A stretch of DNA of 64,000 nt from Paenibacillus polymyxa M1 (lineage in GTDB: Bacteria > Bacillota > Bacilli > Paenibacillales > Paenibacillaceae). Positions within the stretch are counted from its first letter, which is position 1, and the number at the start of each line of letters is the position of its first letter. Shown one piece after another: positions 33,823 through 42,798 of this stretch. The stretch covers positions 3,072,501-3,136,500 of the forward strand of contig NC_017542.1 in the NCBI RefSeq assembly GCF_000237325.1, in the 5' to 3' direction. Both the position numbers and the translations under genes were made by a program. Under the pieces are notes generated by a model that saw only the letters and a list, made by a program, of their open reading frames with translations, had not been told where the DNA came from and ran no database searches.

Positions 33823-34800
33823 CTATTCCCTCCTTTCCAATTCCAACGTTACGGTATATGTTCCATTCTTGTAGCTGCTATCAGCCGTGACGACAATCCA
33901 CTTTGAGGTATGATCTGTTTTAGTTAACACCAGCCAGCCAGAACGCAAACCAGACAACGTATGGTCTTCATGTCGGACAGTGATCTTCTTAATCTGTTTG
34001 GCAGCGGACAAAACTTTGAGCCGCTGTGTAGCAATCGTCTCCGGCTTTTCATCCTCACCAACCTCGATGATCTCTTCCATTCGGCCCATTGCCTTCACTG
34101 CACCCGCTGCCGTTTTAGTAACAGCAGAAGCGATCTTATCATCCTTCCATTTTTGCGCGGTTACGACTGTATAGGTTTCCTCGATGCTGTATCCTGCCGT
34201 GCTGGAGGTCATCTGTTCGGGTACAAAAATAGGGACCTTGGTATTGGTCCCTTCGCGCATCACTTGCAGATAAAAGCTCTTTTCTGTCCTAACAAGGTCT
34301 ATATAATAACGGTAGCCGCTACGCTCATATGCCTTTTGCAATACGTCGAGGATGATTTCCGAATGGGCCATAGTCCCATAACGCTCGTCCAAGCTGAAGC
34401 CCAAAGCTGGGCAGCGAAAGTCAATGCCCGTACTCTTGATGTATCGTTGCAGCTCCGCTCCGGCCTCGCCCTTTAAGTACGGCCGAGTCCCTTTGTTTTT
34501 GGACAAGTACCATCCAATTTCCCTCGCCTCAATTTCCCAAGCGTTTATAAATTCGTCCTGCTCGTATTTGATAATAGGTCCGTGAAAAAATTGGTTTTTG
34601 TGATGATAAAGAGCACCACCGACCTTTTGCGAAAAGCACATCAGCATACCAGCTACCTTTATATTGCTCGCATTGCGAAGTCGTACCGTAGCGCTGCGGG
34701 CAATCTCATCGCGACCAGAGGACCAGGACACTTCTTCGATGCCATCCGTCAGCATCTGCCGGGCGTTCTCCTTGCCATATACAACCGCAAAGCCGTCCAT
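33823..34800 (-). CDS. xkdQ: Tail hub protein XkdQ (late control gene D/gp27-like)
   Basis: 325 residues. The hub fold is indicated by SWSSGRDEIARSATVRL, GPIIKYEQDEF, the middle VLQKAYERSGYRYYIDL and the repeated small-domain ending LRSGWLVLTKTDHTSKWIVV. Forms the central hub to which spike and tape measure attach. Confidence 0.82.
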   Translation of the reverse strand: MDGFAVVYGKENARQMLTDGIEEVSWSSGRDEIARSATVRLRNASNIKVAGMLMCFSQKVGGALYHHKNQFFHGPIIKYEQDEFINAWEIEAREIGWYLSKNKGTRPYLKGEAGAELQRYIKSTGIDFRCPALGFSLDERYGTMAHSEIILDVLQKAYERSGYRYYIDLVRTEKSFYLQVMREGTNTKVPIFVPEQMTSSTAGYSIEETYTVVTAQKWKDDKIASAVTKTAAGAVKAMGRMEEIIEVGEDEKPETIATQRLKVLSAAKQIKKITVRHEDHTLSGLRSGWLVLTKTDHTSKWIVVTADSSYKNGTYTVTLELERRE

Positions 34801-34806
34801 AATACA

Positions 34807-35454
34807 TCACTTCCCTTTCGCTTTGGAAACCTTGTCCGATATTCGCTTTTTGGAACCTGTATAGTCAAAAGCACCCCTAGCGTTTGGGTCCTCCTTAGCC
34901 TTCTTACTTTTATCCTTTGCCTTCTTTTTTTTATCATCTTTTTTCTTATCGTTCTTTTTGTCCTTTTTGCCGGTAGTATTAGGGCGGCTTTTGGACGGTT
35001 TAGTGATCACGGTTCCAGGCTTGAGAACCTGTTTAGAGTTAGAATAAGAGACGATTTTAACAGGCTTATACTCCACAAATGAATAGTTACCATGAAGATT
35101 CCCCTGTCCATCCTTGTACGTCTGATCCATCCCCTCCAGGAGCATCGTTTGACTAAATAGGTTCTCAAAGTTAAGTACAACAGGCTTACCTTTCCATTGC
35201 TCCAGCAGTTTCCACGTTACTTCTGGTGTTTTATAGGTGACCGTCTGTTTGCTATCCGTCTCCCAAATCTCTTCCCAATAGCGTGGAAGGATAGCAGAAA
35301 AAGAAACCCGTTTCGCTTTCGATACGGGTTTCCCTGTGCGTTCCTGACCAGTTATGACAGTGAAGGTTTCAACTTCATTGCCTCCAGTTATTTGAATCTC
35401 TGCCGGGGTGATCGGAAAGGTAAGACGGATCTTTCCTTGCGATAGTGCCAGCAT
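34807..35454 (-). CDS. xkdP: Tail protein XkdP-like, LysM replaced by Lys-rich tail
   Basis: 215 residues. The first 130 match the XkdP N-terminal domain (IRLTFPITPAEIQITGG, ETFTVI, PRYWEEIW, NLHGNYSFVEYKPV). Usual XkdP proteins end in a LysM domain. Here the C-terminus is about 60 residues with KK/KD repeats and no LysM. It probably lies at the tail tip or hub. Confidence 0.75.
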   Translation of the reverse strand: MLALSQGKIRLTFPITPAEIQITGGNEVETFTVITGQERTGKPVSKAKRVSFSAILPRYWEEIWETDSKQTVTYKTPEVTWKLLEQWKGKPVVLNFENLFSQTMLLEGMDQTYKDGQGNLHGNYSFVEYKPVKIVSYSNSKQVLKPGTVITKPSKSRPNTTGKKDKKNDKKKDDKKKKAKDKSKKAKEDPNARGAFDYTGSKKRISDKVSKAKGK

Positions 35455-35457
35455 CGT

Positions 35458-38400
35458 TTATCCTCCATTCTCTAATGCTTTCAATACCTCTTCGCCAACC
35501 ACCTTGCGGATCAGAGCTCGACCTTGCGGACTACTAAGCATTTTTGCAAACTCTACAAAGTTGGTGATTCCTTTCGCGAGTTCACCAAAATCAATATTAA
35601 TATTCTCGATGCTGACTGACTTCGGGGCAGTCGAAGCTGATGGATTAAACATCTGCGCCATCGGCATCAAACTGGATGCACCTATCAGGTTTGGTCGTCC
35701 GACTTGGCCGCCGTTTGCATATGGGCGTACACCCATAATAATCCCGGCCCGCTCCCACAGCTCCCGACCACGATTGCGTCGGCTGGCCGACAACGGAATA
35801 ATCATTTCCGGACCAGCTTCCCCAACCAAACCAACATGTGGACGATTGATATATCCACCTTGAGCATATGGTTTTGGCTTAGGTTTCGGTGTAATTCCAC
35901 CGCCGCCAGAATTAGCATCTTTTGCTTCCTTCATCTTTTTAAGGACTACTGCAACGGAACTGACGACGGAAGACAACGTGGGGAACTGGCCGCGCATACC
36001 AGCAATAAAATGGGACATAAGATCACTTCCCCAGCTATTGCCCTGGCTCGATACGTTTTTAAGAGACAGTAGATATTGTGTGGTCTTATCCACAGCCGTT
36101 TTCGCAGCAGCGCTGATATTATTAAAACTCTGTTTATTTTTTGCTGCCCCTTTGGCCACCTCATCAGCGCTGCTCTTTGTAGCGGTTCCTACAGCCTTGA
36201 CATCTTTCTGAGCCTTACTACTATCGCCCATCTTCCACACAACGCCCCATGCATTTTTAAGTGCATTAAGGCGTTGCTTGACTTCTGGCTGTTCAGCAAC
36301 AGTTTTCAGTCCCTCTTTAAGACCCTTATCGACTATACTTTTGCGCACCTCGTCTCCAATTTGCTTGAGATGCTGCTGCTTTTGCACAGTGAGTCCGTTA
36401 ATTGTAATCTTGGCTTCCGGCGGTGGACCAGGCTTCTCTTCCTTCTTGTCCCCCGTGAACCAGTTTTTCACGCCAGTCCAGGTATCCTTAGCAGAATTAA
36501 AGATTCCAACCGCACCATCCACGACTTTCCGTGTCAATCCACTTTCATCGGCAAATTTCCCGATCTTTTCACCGACGATGTTTCCGATGTATGCACCGGC
36601 CATTGTACCGAGTGGTCCAAGGGCAGACCCTAGAGCCCCGCCAATAGCACCACCAGCTACACCACCTACCATAGCACCGCCCTGAGTAGATACGGCCTCA
36701 CGCAATCCCTTATCCTTGGATGCTTGGTAGAGGTCATATGCACCGGCTGCTACGCTTGCAACCGTACCAACGATACCGCCAACTTTAGCCGCTTTGCCTG
36801 CTCCTTTCAGGAAACCTCGCAGACGGCCACCGCCAGATGGCGGACTCGGTGGTGGCGGTGGATTTGGTGGAGCTGGACGACGAATACGATAAGGATTGTC
36901 ACGCGATCCCCTTGGGCTTGGGTTCGGGTTAGGTGGATTTGGTGGAGTGGGACGGGGACCATTAATACGTATACGTCGTCTACCGCCACCGCCTCCCGCT
37001 CCCCTACGCCCTCCACGACGGTTTCGTCTACGGCGGCGATCTCTGTCTTGGTCGCCCCCATCGCCACCACCATCACCTGCCCCGCCGTCTCCGCCACTAG
37101 ACACAGAGCCATTTATATAGACTTTCGTAGCGTTAACAGTCATGGAAGCGATAGAGCGTAAACCGCCAATACGATCATCGACAGGGTTACGGTTTCCACT
37201 CAATTGGCGTCTAATACCGCGTCCGCCCATCCGCTCCCGTATTCGGGCAGCTCGTTGGGCTGGGGTTTCTTCAGGTGGTGGAGCTGGAGGTTCAGGAGGT
37301 TTCCGTCGAATCCAATTCCAACCGGCTTTGACTCCTCTGCCTGTGGCATTTGCCCCCGCTTTTCCCTTCTCTCCTACCCATTTAGCGGCAGTTGAAAGAT
37401 CATCGTTGAACTTCTTTACTCCTTGTGCAAAGGCCCATAATTTTTTAGCTACCAGTACAGCAGCCAACCCGATTAAGGCAGTATTTATGGCTTTAAAATG
37501 ATCTTTATAGAAGCTAGTCGCTCCGGTTATCGCACTGGTTATTCCAGTACCGAGCGCTTGAATGTTGTCCTTATTCTGCACTAGCAAGGCGTTAAACTCC
37601 TTAAAAGCTGGAAGGGCTGCCTGAGCAATGTTGGTTCCAATCTCTTGCATTTGCAAGCTCATTTCAGCGCGAGTTTGCTTCATTTCAGTCATTGGGTCAG
37701 CAGCTTGCTGCTTACGAAGCAAATTATCAGTAGTGCCCTTCATGTTTGGTGCTTTTTGAAACGCTGTTCCGAACGTCTTCAGGATGGAATCAGCGTTGTC
37801 TTCACCAGCGCCAGAACCCAAAGTTACAAGGGATTGTTTTAGTTGGCTCCGCGTTTGACTAGCCAAATCACCAACCAATGCGGCTATGGCTCCTTGCGCA
37901 CGCTGTTTGTCACCTGAATTGATATCGTCTGTGAAAGCCGTCGCCTGACGTTGGGCCTCATCCTTCCCTGCCCCACGACTTGTAAAGTAATTTGCCATAT
38001 CCCCTGTATTCAGAGCTTTGACACCAAACGTCTCCTTGAAAAAGTCGGCAGGCTTGTCGAAATTAAAGGCCCCACCCTTCACCGTCTGTGTTAGAAAATT
38101 ACTCATTTGCTCTGAGTCGGTGCCGCTGCTGGAGAAATATGGGCTGTATTCCCAAAACGTATCGAACAGGTCCTGTTGTTTGTCACCTACTTCCTTATAG
38201 GCATACATCATTGAATCTGCCACTTGACTGTAGGATTCTTTAAAACTGTTCGACGCTTGAGACAACGCCCGCTGTACTTCCTCAGCTCCGGCATCCGGGC
38301 GAATGTATTGGATTTTAGCAGACGCACTTACGAAGTCACTCATCTTGGATTTGTCCTGTACTAGAGGAGCTGCATCGGCAAGTTGCCGGGTTCCTTCTAT

Positions 38401-38994
38401 ACGATCTGGAATAATGGCCTTTTTAACCAAGTCATCCACCGTATTAAGACTCTGTTGACGAATGTTCTCGGGCATGTAAGCTGCACTTCGCGCCGCCTCA
38501 CGGCTGTAATCGGACACGCCTCCAAACATAGAATCACTCACACCGCTACCGAGCATAATCCCGCCCGCCAAAGCTGCCAAGGCTGAAATCTTGTCAGATA
38601 CCTGGTCAACGACTGGACTTATAGAATCCTCAGCACGTAATTTCACATTAGCATCACGAATGCTGCGGATATCCGCGTCTGCACGATCAGCAGAACGCCT
38701 AAGATCATCAGCTCCAGCACGCGCCCGCCGAAAGATATCATCAAGCTGGATTTGATTCATACGCCGTACTTCATCGGACGCGCCATTGATCCGTCTGCCT
38801 AGATCGTCCGCAGATTCCCTCGCCCGGCGGCTACCGGATACAAAATCATCAAACATGTTGCCCGAAGCCCGGCGAAAATTCATCAGATCATCGTGAGCGC
38901 CCTGAAGCATACGACGCATATTTCGGACAGCGCCGGTTATCATATCCCGTGCCTCAAATGGCACCGTAACTGACGTAGTTGCTATTGTTCCCAC
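35458..38994 (-). CDS. Phage tail tape measure protein
   Basis: 1178 residues, by far the longest gene of the tail block. Helical and coiled-coil N-terminal 500 residues (RNMRRMLQGAHDDLMNFRRA, repeats with DDLRRSADRADADIRSIRD); hydrophobic segments near 515, 760 and 790-815 (GGAIGGALGSALGPLGTMAG); an unusual Gly/Arg/Pro-rich low-complexity stretch near 640-740; and a C-terminal RPHVGLVGEAGPEMIIPL motif that is standard in tape measures. Sets tail length and enters the host envelope at injection. Confidence 0.9.
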   Translation of the reverse strand: MGTIATTSVTVPFEARDMITGAVRNMRRMLQGAHDDLMNFRRASGNMFDDFVSGSRRARESADDLGRRINGASDEVRRMNQIQLDDIFRRARAGADDLRRSADRADADIRSIRDANVKLRAEDSISPVVDQVSDKISALAALAGGIMLGSGVSDSMFGGVSDYSREAARSAAYMPENIRQQSLNTVDDLVKKAIIPDRIEGTRQLADAAPLVQDKSKMSDFVSASAKIQYIRPDAGAEEVQRALSQASNSFKESYSQVADSMMYAYKEVGDKQQDLFDTFWEYSPYFSSSGTDSEQMSNFLTQTVKGGAFNFDKPADFFKETFGVKALNTGDMANYFTSRGAGKDEAQRQATAFTDDINSGDKQRAQGAIAALVGDLASQTRSQLKQSLVTLGSGAGEDNADSILKTFGTAFQKAPNMKGTTDNLLRKQQAADPMTEMKQTRAEMSLQMQEIGTNIAQAALPAFKEFNALLVQNKDNIQALGTGITSAITGATSFYKDHFKAINTALIGLAAVLVAKKLWAFAQGVKKFNDDLSTAAKWVGEKGKAGANATGRGVKAGWNWIRRKPPEPPAPPPEETPAQRAARIRERMGGRGIRRQLSGNRNPVDDRIGGLRSIASMTVNATKVYINGSVSSGGDGGAGDGGGDGGDQDRDRRRRRNRRGGRRGAGGGGGRRRIRINGPRPTPPNPPNPNPSPRGSRDNPYRIRRPAPPNPPPPPSPPSGGGRLRGFLKGAGKAAKVGGIVGTVASVAAGAYDLYQASKDKGLREAVSTQGGAMVGGVAGGAIGGALGSALGPLGTMAGAYIGNIVGEKIGKFADESGLTRKVVDGAVGIFNSAKDTWTGVKNWFTGDKKEEKPGPPPEAKITINGLTVQKQQHLKQIGDEVRKSIVDKGLKEGLKTVAEQPEVKQRLNALKNAWGVVWKMGDSSKAQKDVKAVGTATKSSADEVAKGAAKNKQSFNNISAAAKTAVDKTTQYLLSLKNVSSQGNSWGSDLMSHFIAGMRGQFPTLSSVVSSVAVVLKKMKEAKDANSGGGGITPKPKPKPYAQGGYINRPHVGLVGEAGPEMIIPLSASRRNRGRELWERAGIIMGVRPYANGGQVGRPNLIGASSLMPMAQMFNPSASTAPKSVSIENINIDFGELAKGITNFVEFAKMLSSPQGRALIRKVVGEEVLKALENGG

Positions 38995-39015
38995 CCCCTT
39001 CCTGTTTCGACATGG

Positions 39016-39563
39016 TTATTTCCTATTTAGACGGGCCATTTCTTCCTCAGCGATCATCGAAGCAGCCAGGCAAAAATAATACTGGCGCTGTTTGTCTACT
39101 TCATATGGCAAGACCTCAGAAGGCAGCTTTTTCTGGTTCACCCAAAAGTGAGCTATCCAGCTTGCTTCTCCGTCTCGCTTAATGAGTTTTTTGCTTCTTT
39201 TAGCAATTCTTCCTTAGTTTCTTGGAAGTTACGTACCGCCTTGCTGAGGATTGCATAATGGTCTGGGTTGCTGAACATTCGTGGCGGTAACTCATTCTTG
39301 TTTATGCAACTATAAACTTTTAGAAGCTCTATGTTGTTCCAGTCGAAGTCATGCTCCGTCGCCCGCACAATCATAGCGTCGATCTCGTTGAATGTTTCCT
39401 TTGGTGAACCATCATCATTGAATGCCACATCATAGCAACGGCGGATGTCCATTGTGGTCAAACGACGTACAGACCATTTCTCGCCGTCCACCTCTACCTC
39501 AAGTTGTTCCGGCTTTGCCGCCGCTGCGCCAGTCGCAAGATATTTTTGTAATTTGTCACTCAT
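39016..39563 (-). CDS. Tail assembly chaperone, -1 frameshift product
   Basis: The chaperone frame contains GCA-AAA-AAC (slippery A-AAA-AAC, 39192-39186) eleven codons before its stop. Slipping -1 there opens a second frame of about 56 codons (beginning LIKRDGEASWIAHFW, ending EEEMARLNRK) to the stop at 39016, just before the tape measure start. The second frame has no start codon of its own. This is the G/GT arrangement known in many tailed phages, where the minor long form helps load the tape measure. Confidence 0.85.
39153..39563 (-). CDS. xkdN: Tail assembly chaperone XkdN (zero-frame product)
   Basis: 136 residues. MSDKLQKYLATGAAAAKPEQLEVEVDGEKWSVR-type start and TTMDIRRCYDVAFNDDGSP are typical of XkdN. 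It lies between the tail tube gene (separated by a secreted-protein gene) and the tape measure. Most ribosomes should end at 39153; a fraction shift to make the longer form. Confidence 0.85.
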   Translation of the reverse strand: MSDKLQKYLATGAAAAKPEQLEVEVDGEKWSVRRLTTMDIRRCYDVAFNDDGSPKETFNEIDAMIVRATEHDFDWNNIELLKVYSCINKNELPPRMFSNPDHYAILSKAVRNFQETKEELLKEAKNSLSETEKQAG

Positions 39564-39629
39564 TGTGATTCCTCCAATTTATTAGTCTTCTTTCATCAAA
39601 ACACAGGTATTTTGAATAATCACTGCATG

Positions 39630-39674
39630 TAAAAAGCCTGCAAACTACTCCTATTGGAGTCAGTCTACAGGCTT
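39630..39674 (-). terminator. Terminator of the secreted Big2-like gene
   Basis: AAGCCTG and CAGGCTT enclose a second stem (ACTCC/GGAGT) and are followed by T on the minus strand, so this inserted gene has its own transcript end. Confidence 0.7.
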
Positions 39675-39692
39675 AAATGATCTAGGAATATA

Positions 39693-40037
39693 TTATTTTA
39701 CAGTAATGTAATACTCAATTTGCCCCGATCCATCTGGTAGATCAGCCACAACCAAAGCGCTTCCAGGCTTCAGACCAACTACTAGACCATCAACATTGAG
39801 ATAGATTGGGTTATTGTCCCCCTGATCCCCACTAATCCAAAAACTTGAACCAGTCAGATACCTCGATTCGCCTACTTTAAGAGTTAATCGACTGATAACT
39901 GCGTTCGTAGTAACCCCTTGCGTAATTGCGGCTTGAGAATCTGGAGCGGCGGCGGCAGCCGGAGAAGCAAATGATGTCGATCCTAAAGAGAAGCATGCTG
40001 CAACAGTTAAAAGTCCAATCAATAGTTTCTTTTTCAC
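39693..40037 (-). CDS. Secreted small Big2-like protein (moron)
   Basis: 114 residues. Signal peptide KKKLLIGLLTVAACFSLGSTSFASPAAAAA, then one Ig-like (Big2-type) domain recognisable by LTLKVGESRYLTG, NVDGLVVGLKPGSALVVA and the final YYITVK strand. It uses a GTG start with AAAGGATG upstream. It interrupts the tail genes between tube and chaperone, has AT-rich flanks, a TATAAT on the minus strand at 40078-40073 and its own terminator. It is probably expressed in the lysogen; no virion role is evident. Confidence 0.75.
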   Translation of the reverse strand: MKKKLLIGLLTVAACFSLGSTSFASPAAAAAPDSQAAITQGVTTNAVISRLTLKVGESRYLTGSSFWISGDQGDNNPIYLNVDGLVVGLKPGSALVVADLPDGSGQIEYYITVK

Positions 40038-40254
40038 CTTACATCATCCTTTCATATTTGGAATACACACCTATTATATAGAATATATATCCAAATATAA
40101 ATAGCTTTTGGTAAAATTATCGCTAAATTTTCGAATGTTTTATGGGCTACTTCATGGATGAAATAACTTGTAAAACTAATATGAATATTCATATTTTTTT
40201 AGACCATCTTTGCTAGAGCCTATCAACATTGCGGAAAAGAACCCTTTGTTCCAC

Positions 40255-40698
40255 TTAAGCCATGTAATCCGGAAACTTGTCAACGAAATCGAAATCCGTT
40301 GCTGTACCCGACAAGGTAATGTCTATACCATTGTTATCATCAATTTTCGCGACAAGAATATCTATTTCCTCATGAATGTGAATCCCTGTGATAAGGACAC
40401 GTTCCGTGTTGCCCGTGATACGGTCGTCCAAGGAACCTGTAATACGAGGAAGAAACATTGTACGACCTGCTTTAAAGTCGTCCAGCAGTCGGTACCGCAA
40501 TCGCGATTCAAGTTTTGACATGACAATTTTAACTGAAATTTCGTATCCTGTGAGTTGCTTCGTTTTAGCCATGCGCCGTGCTCGAACAATATCCAAGTTT
40601 TCAGGTTTCAGCAGCACTTCCACTTCCTTGACTGTCTGGACATCCTCACCATTATCGTCTTGTAAGGACAAATTACGTCCAATAAGTTCGCGTTCCAT
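40255..40698 (-). CDS. xkdM: Phage tail tube protein
   Basis: 147 residues of the XkdM family (SLQDDNGEDVQTVKEVEVLLKPENL, YRLLDDFKAGRTMFLP, ATDFDFVDKFPDYMA). Polymerises into the inner tube of the contractile tail. It follows the sheath gene by three bases. Confidence 0.85.
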   Translation of the reverse strand: MERELIGRNLSLQDDNGEDVQTVKEVEVLLKPENLDIVRARRMAKTKQLTGYEISVKIVMSKLESRLRYRLLDDFKAGRTMFLPRITGSLDDRITGNTERVLITGIHIHEEIDILVAKIDDNNGIDITLSGTATDFDFVDKFPDYMA

Positions 40699-40701
40699 CT
40701 A

Positions 40702-42054
40702 TTATTCCACCTCCCAGTCAGTATAGAAAATTTCGATAGCATCCAATGGCTTGGCGCCAAGCTTGAAATATGCATAATCATTTTCACTTGTCTTATCAGG
40801 GTTTTCTGCAAAACTGAATTTGTCTGCAATGGCCTTCTGCTGAGCACGGATTTTGAGATATTCCAACACAGCAGCAATAAACATGCCGCGGCCTTCTTTG
40901 TCGTTATCCAGCTTGGCCTTCCAACGCTTGCCCGCTTCGTAGATATCGTTCATTACTTGGTCAATCGTAGCGGATACGCGAATCTTCCCAAAGTCCTCAC
41001 GCTCATTTGGTCCGATCGTGGTCAGAGTGTTGATGGCCTGCTCGATAACGTAGTCGTAGCCGTCACGCGTAGCCATCAGCGTACCTTCTGCAAGTCCTTT
41101 CAGCACTTCACTATGACTCCAGTCCACTTTTGCCTGCGTCATCGGAACTTTGATACCTGTAAATGACTTATTAGCAGGTGTACCCGCAACCAGCCCAGCC
41201 ACCCATGCAGCCCATTCGACGGATGTGTAGGTCTTACCGTTGGTGTGATCGCCAGCAAGAGAGCAGTTAATTACATAACGGGCATTCATGGCGCGACTAC
41301 GTGCGGTGTGCGCCTCAATGTCGCCGTCCGTAGCTGCCGGGCCAGCGACAACCACCGTCGCCAGCTTATGACCCTTATCGCGACGATCTAGCAGCCATTG
41401 TTTGGCGGCAGCTTGTACAGCCGGATCAGTTGCAGACAAATAGATGGTATCGAACGTCAAGCCGTACACGCGGTTAAAGATGCGATTCCAGTCGGTAGCC
41501 GCCAATGTGGCCGTGCCTGTTGTACCGCCATCCAGTTTGGTATAAGCCGTATCCGCAAGAGCAGTCGCGCCAGTATCTTTAAAACGGATCATAGCGGACT
41601 TTTTAAGAGCTTCCACAGCAGCGGCCTTGTCAGCCACTAGATACGTTTCCGTTTCATATACGCCCTTGGTGTCGCGGACTACGATCTCCTTCTTGGTGTC
41701 ATCGATAAGAGCCGGACGCACCATGTATTCGAAGTCATTGCCTCGTGTCCCTGGATAACGTGCCTCAATAGTGTAGCTGTCAGCGACAGCGACAGATGCA
41801 GCCTTTTCTTCCCCGTTTGTAACCCGATAGCCGATAACAGTCGCCCCGCTTTCGGCAGCAAGCTCCAATACATCAACAAGCTTGCCGGACTCCTTTAGGC
41901 GCTCCGAATCATTAGCCATATCTACGGCTTGGTTCGGTGCGCCCCATTCGGCCTGATAGGGAATGAGTACGCGGCCAGTTGTTGGAACAACCCGAGACCG
42001 TGCCTTTACTAGCAATTCAATGTACGCGCTGGACCTAACCCGCTGAATTGTCAT
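40702..42054 (-). CDS. xkdK: Phage tail sheath protein
   Basis: 450 residues. Sheath-family features: SAYIELLVKARSRVVPTTGRVLIPYQAEWG at the start, ARYPGTRGNDFEY, the WNRIFNRVYGLTFDTIYL Rossmann-like central part, VGPNERE-type ITTIGPNEREDFGKIRVSATID and a C-terminal tail ending IEIFYTDWEVE. It contracts to drive the tube through the envelope. This gene shows the phage is a contractile-tailed myophage type. Confidence 0.9.
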   Translation of the reverse strand: MTIQRVRSSAYIELLVKARSRVVPTTGRVLIPYQAEWGAPNQAVDMANDSERLKESGKLVDVLELAAESGATVIGYRVTNGEEKAASVAVADSYTIEARYPGTRGNDFEYMVRPALIDDTKKEIVVRDTKGVYETETYLVADKAAAVEALKKSAMIRFKDTGATALADTAYTKLDGGTTGTATLAATDWNRIFNRVYGLTFDTIYLSATDPAVQAAAKQWLLDRRDKGHKLATVVVAGPAATDGDIEAHTARSRAMNARYVINCSLAGDHTNGKTYTSVEWAAWVAGLVAGTPANKSFTGIKVPMTQAKVDWSHSEVLKGLAEGTLMATRDGYDYVIEQAINTLTTIGPNEREDFGKIRVSATIDQVMNDIYEAGKRWKAKLDNDKEGRGMFIAAVLEYLKIRAQQKAIADKFSFAENPDKTSENDYAYFKLGAKPLDAIEIFYTDWEVE

Positions 42055-42322
42055 TTGGCGTTTCCTCCTTTGGTTTTTTCACTTGTGGTACTTCTGGTTT
42101 AACAGACACAGAAGCAGGGGCTTCCTTGACCGGATGCAAATACGCAACCAGTCTTTGCTCCACTTCTGCCCGCGAAAGTAAAACGTCAGCTGCGCAATCA
42201 AAAAGAGCGCCCGCAATCTCGTAAGGCTCTGCCTTCAAAACTGCTGCGCTCTCAATCCATTCTTGTTTGGTCCGCTTCTGTAGATTATCTTTGTCGGAAT
42301 AAACTTGTTTTTCTGTGGTCAT
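42035..42322 (-). CDS. Small phage protein upstream of the sheath gene
   Basis: 95 residues (MTTEKQVYSDKDNLQKRTKQEW, AGALFDCAADVLLSRAEVEQRL, then a Pro/Lys/Glu-rich tail). Similar-sized proteins occur before the sheath gene in skin/PBSX-like phages; function unknown. GGAG lies eight bases before ATG 42322. It overlaps the sheath start by 20 bp. Confidence 0.6.
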   Translation of the reverse strand: MTTEKQVYSDKDNLQKRTKQEWIESAAVLKAEPYEIAGALFDCAADVLLSRAEVEQRLVAYLHPVKEAPASVSVKPEVPQVKKPKEETPNDNSAG

Positions 42323-42345
42323 CAATGTGACTCCTCTCTTACAAA

Positions 42346-42377
42346 ATAAAAAAACACTGCTAGAGAATACGCAGCAT
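42346..42377 (-). terminator. Terminator of the small membrane protein gene
   Basis: ATGCTGC and GCAGTGT (two wobble pairs) are followed by seven T on the minus strand. Confidence 0.55.
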
Positions 42378-42394
42378 TTCTTATACGACTCAAA

Positions 42395-42628
42395 CTATTT
42401 TGTATATTTCTCGATGTCATCTTCAACGTAGGATTGTCTCTTATAGTGATCCTCGTATTGGTTAACGTCATTTTTCAGTTTGACAACAGCACCCCAACCA
42501 GAAAAGAAAGCTAGGAGTAAACCGATCAGTGCATAGGCGACTGAGAAAAAATTCAAATAAAAGTTTAAAACAATACCACCAAATATTAAACCTAAAAGCC
42601 ACAACACCCATTTTGTGCTCTTTTTCAT
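42395..42628 (-). CDS. Small membrane protein (moron)
   Basis: 77 residues: KKSTK start, two transmembrane helices (about 7-27 and 29-50, WVLWLLGLIFGGIVLNFYL and VAYALIGLLLAFFSGWGAV) and a charged C-terminal tail (YEDHYKRQSYVEDDIEKYTK). GAGGAGG precedes the ATG. It interrupts the head-tail connector order and has its own terminator, so it is probably a lysogen-expressed gene, possibly affecting superinfection; that is inference only. Confidence 0.65.
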   Translation of the reverse strand: MKKSTKWVLWLLGLIFGGIVLNFYLNFFSVAYALIGLLLAFFSGWGAVVKLKNDVNQYEDHYKRQSYVEDDIEKYTK

Positions 42629-42798
42629 ACAGTATCCTCCTCACAAAAAAATCCTGAATTACCCATATATGTACCACAATACATACGATTCACATATTAA
42701 AGGGTTTCAAGATATTAGAGGAATAAAATGCTGGGCTCATTGCTGTCACCTTAATTTGTTTAGTGATTTGTTTCGGTTGGGTAAGACTAGCACTCTGA

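Noticed and set aside
36724..37161. Long plus-strand frames opposite the tape measure gene
   Set aside because: Produced by the G/C-rich repetitive codons of the low-complexity stretch; no initiation signals.
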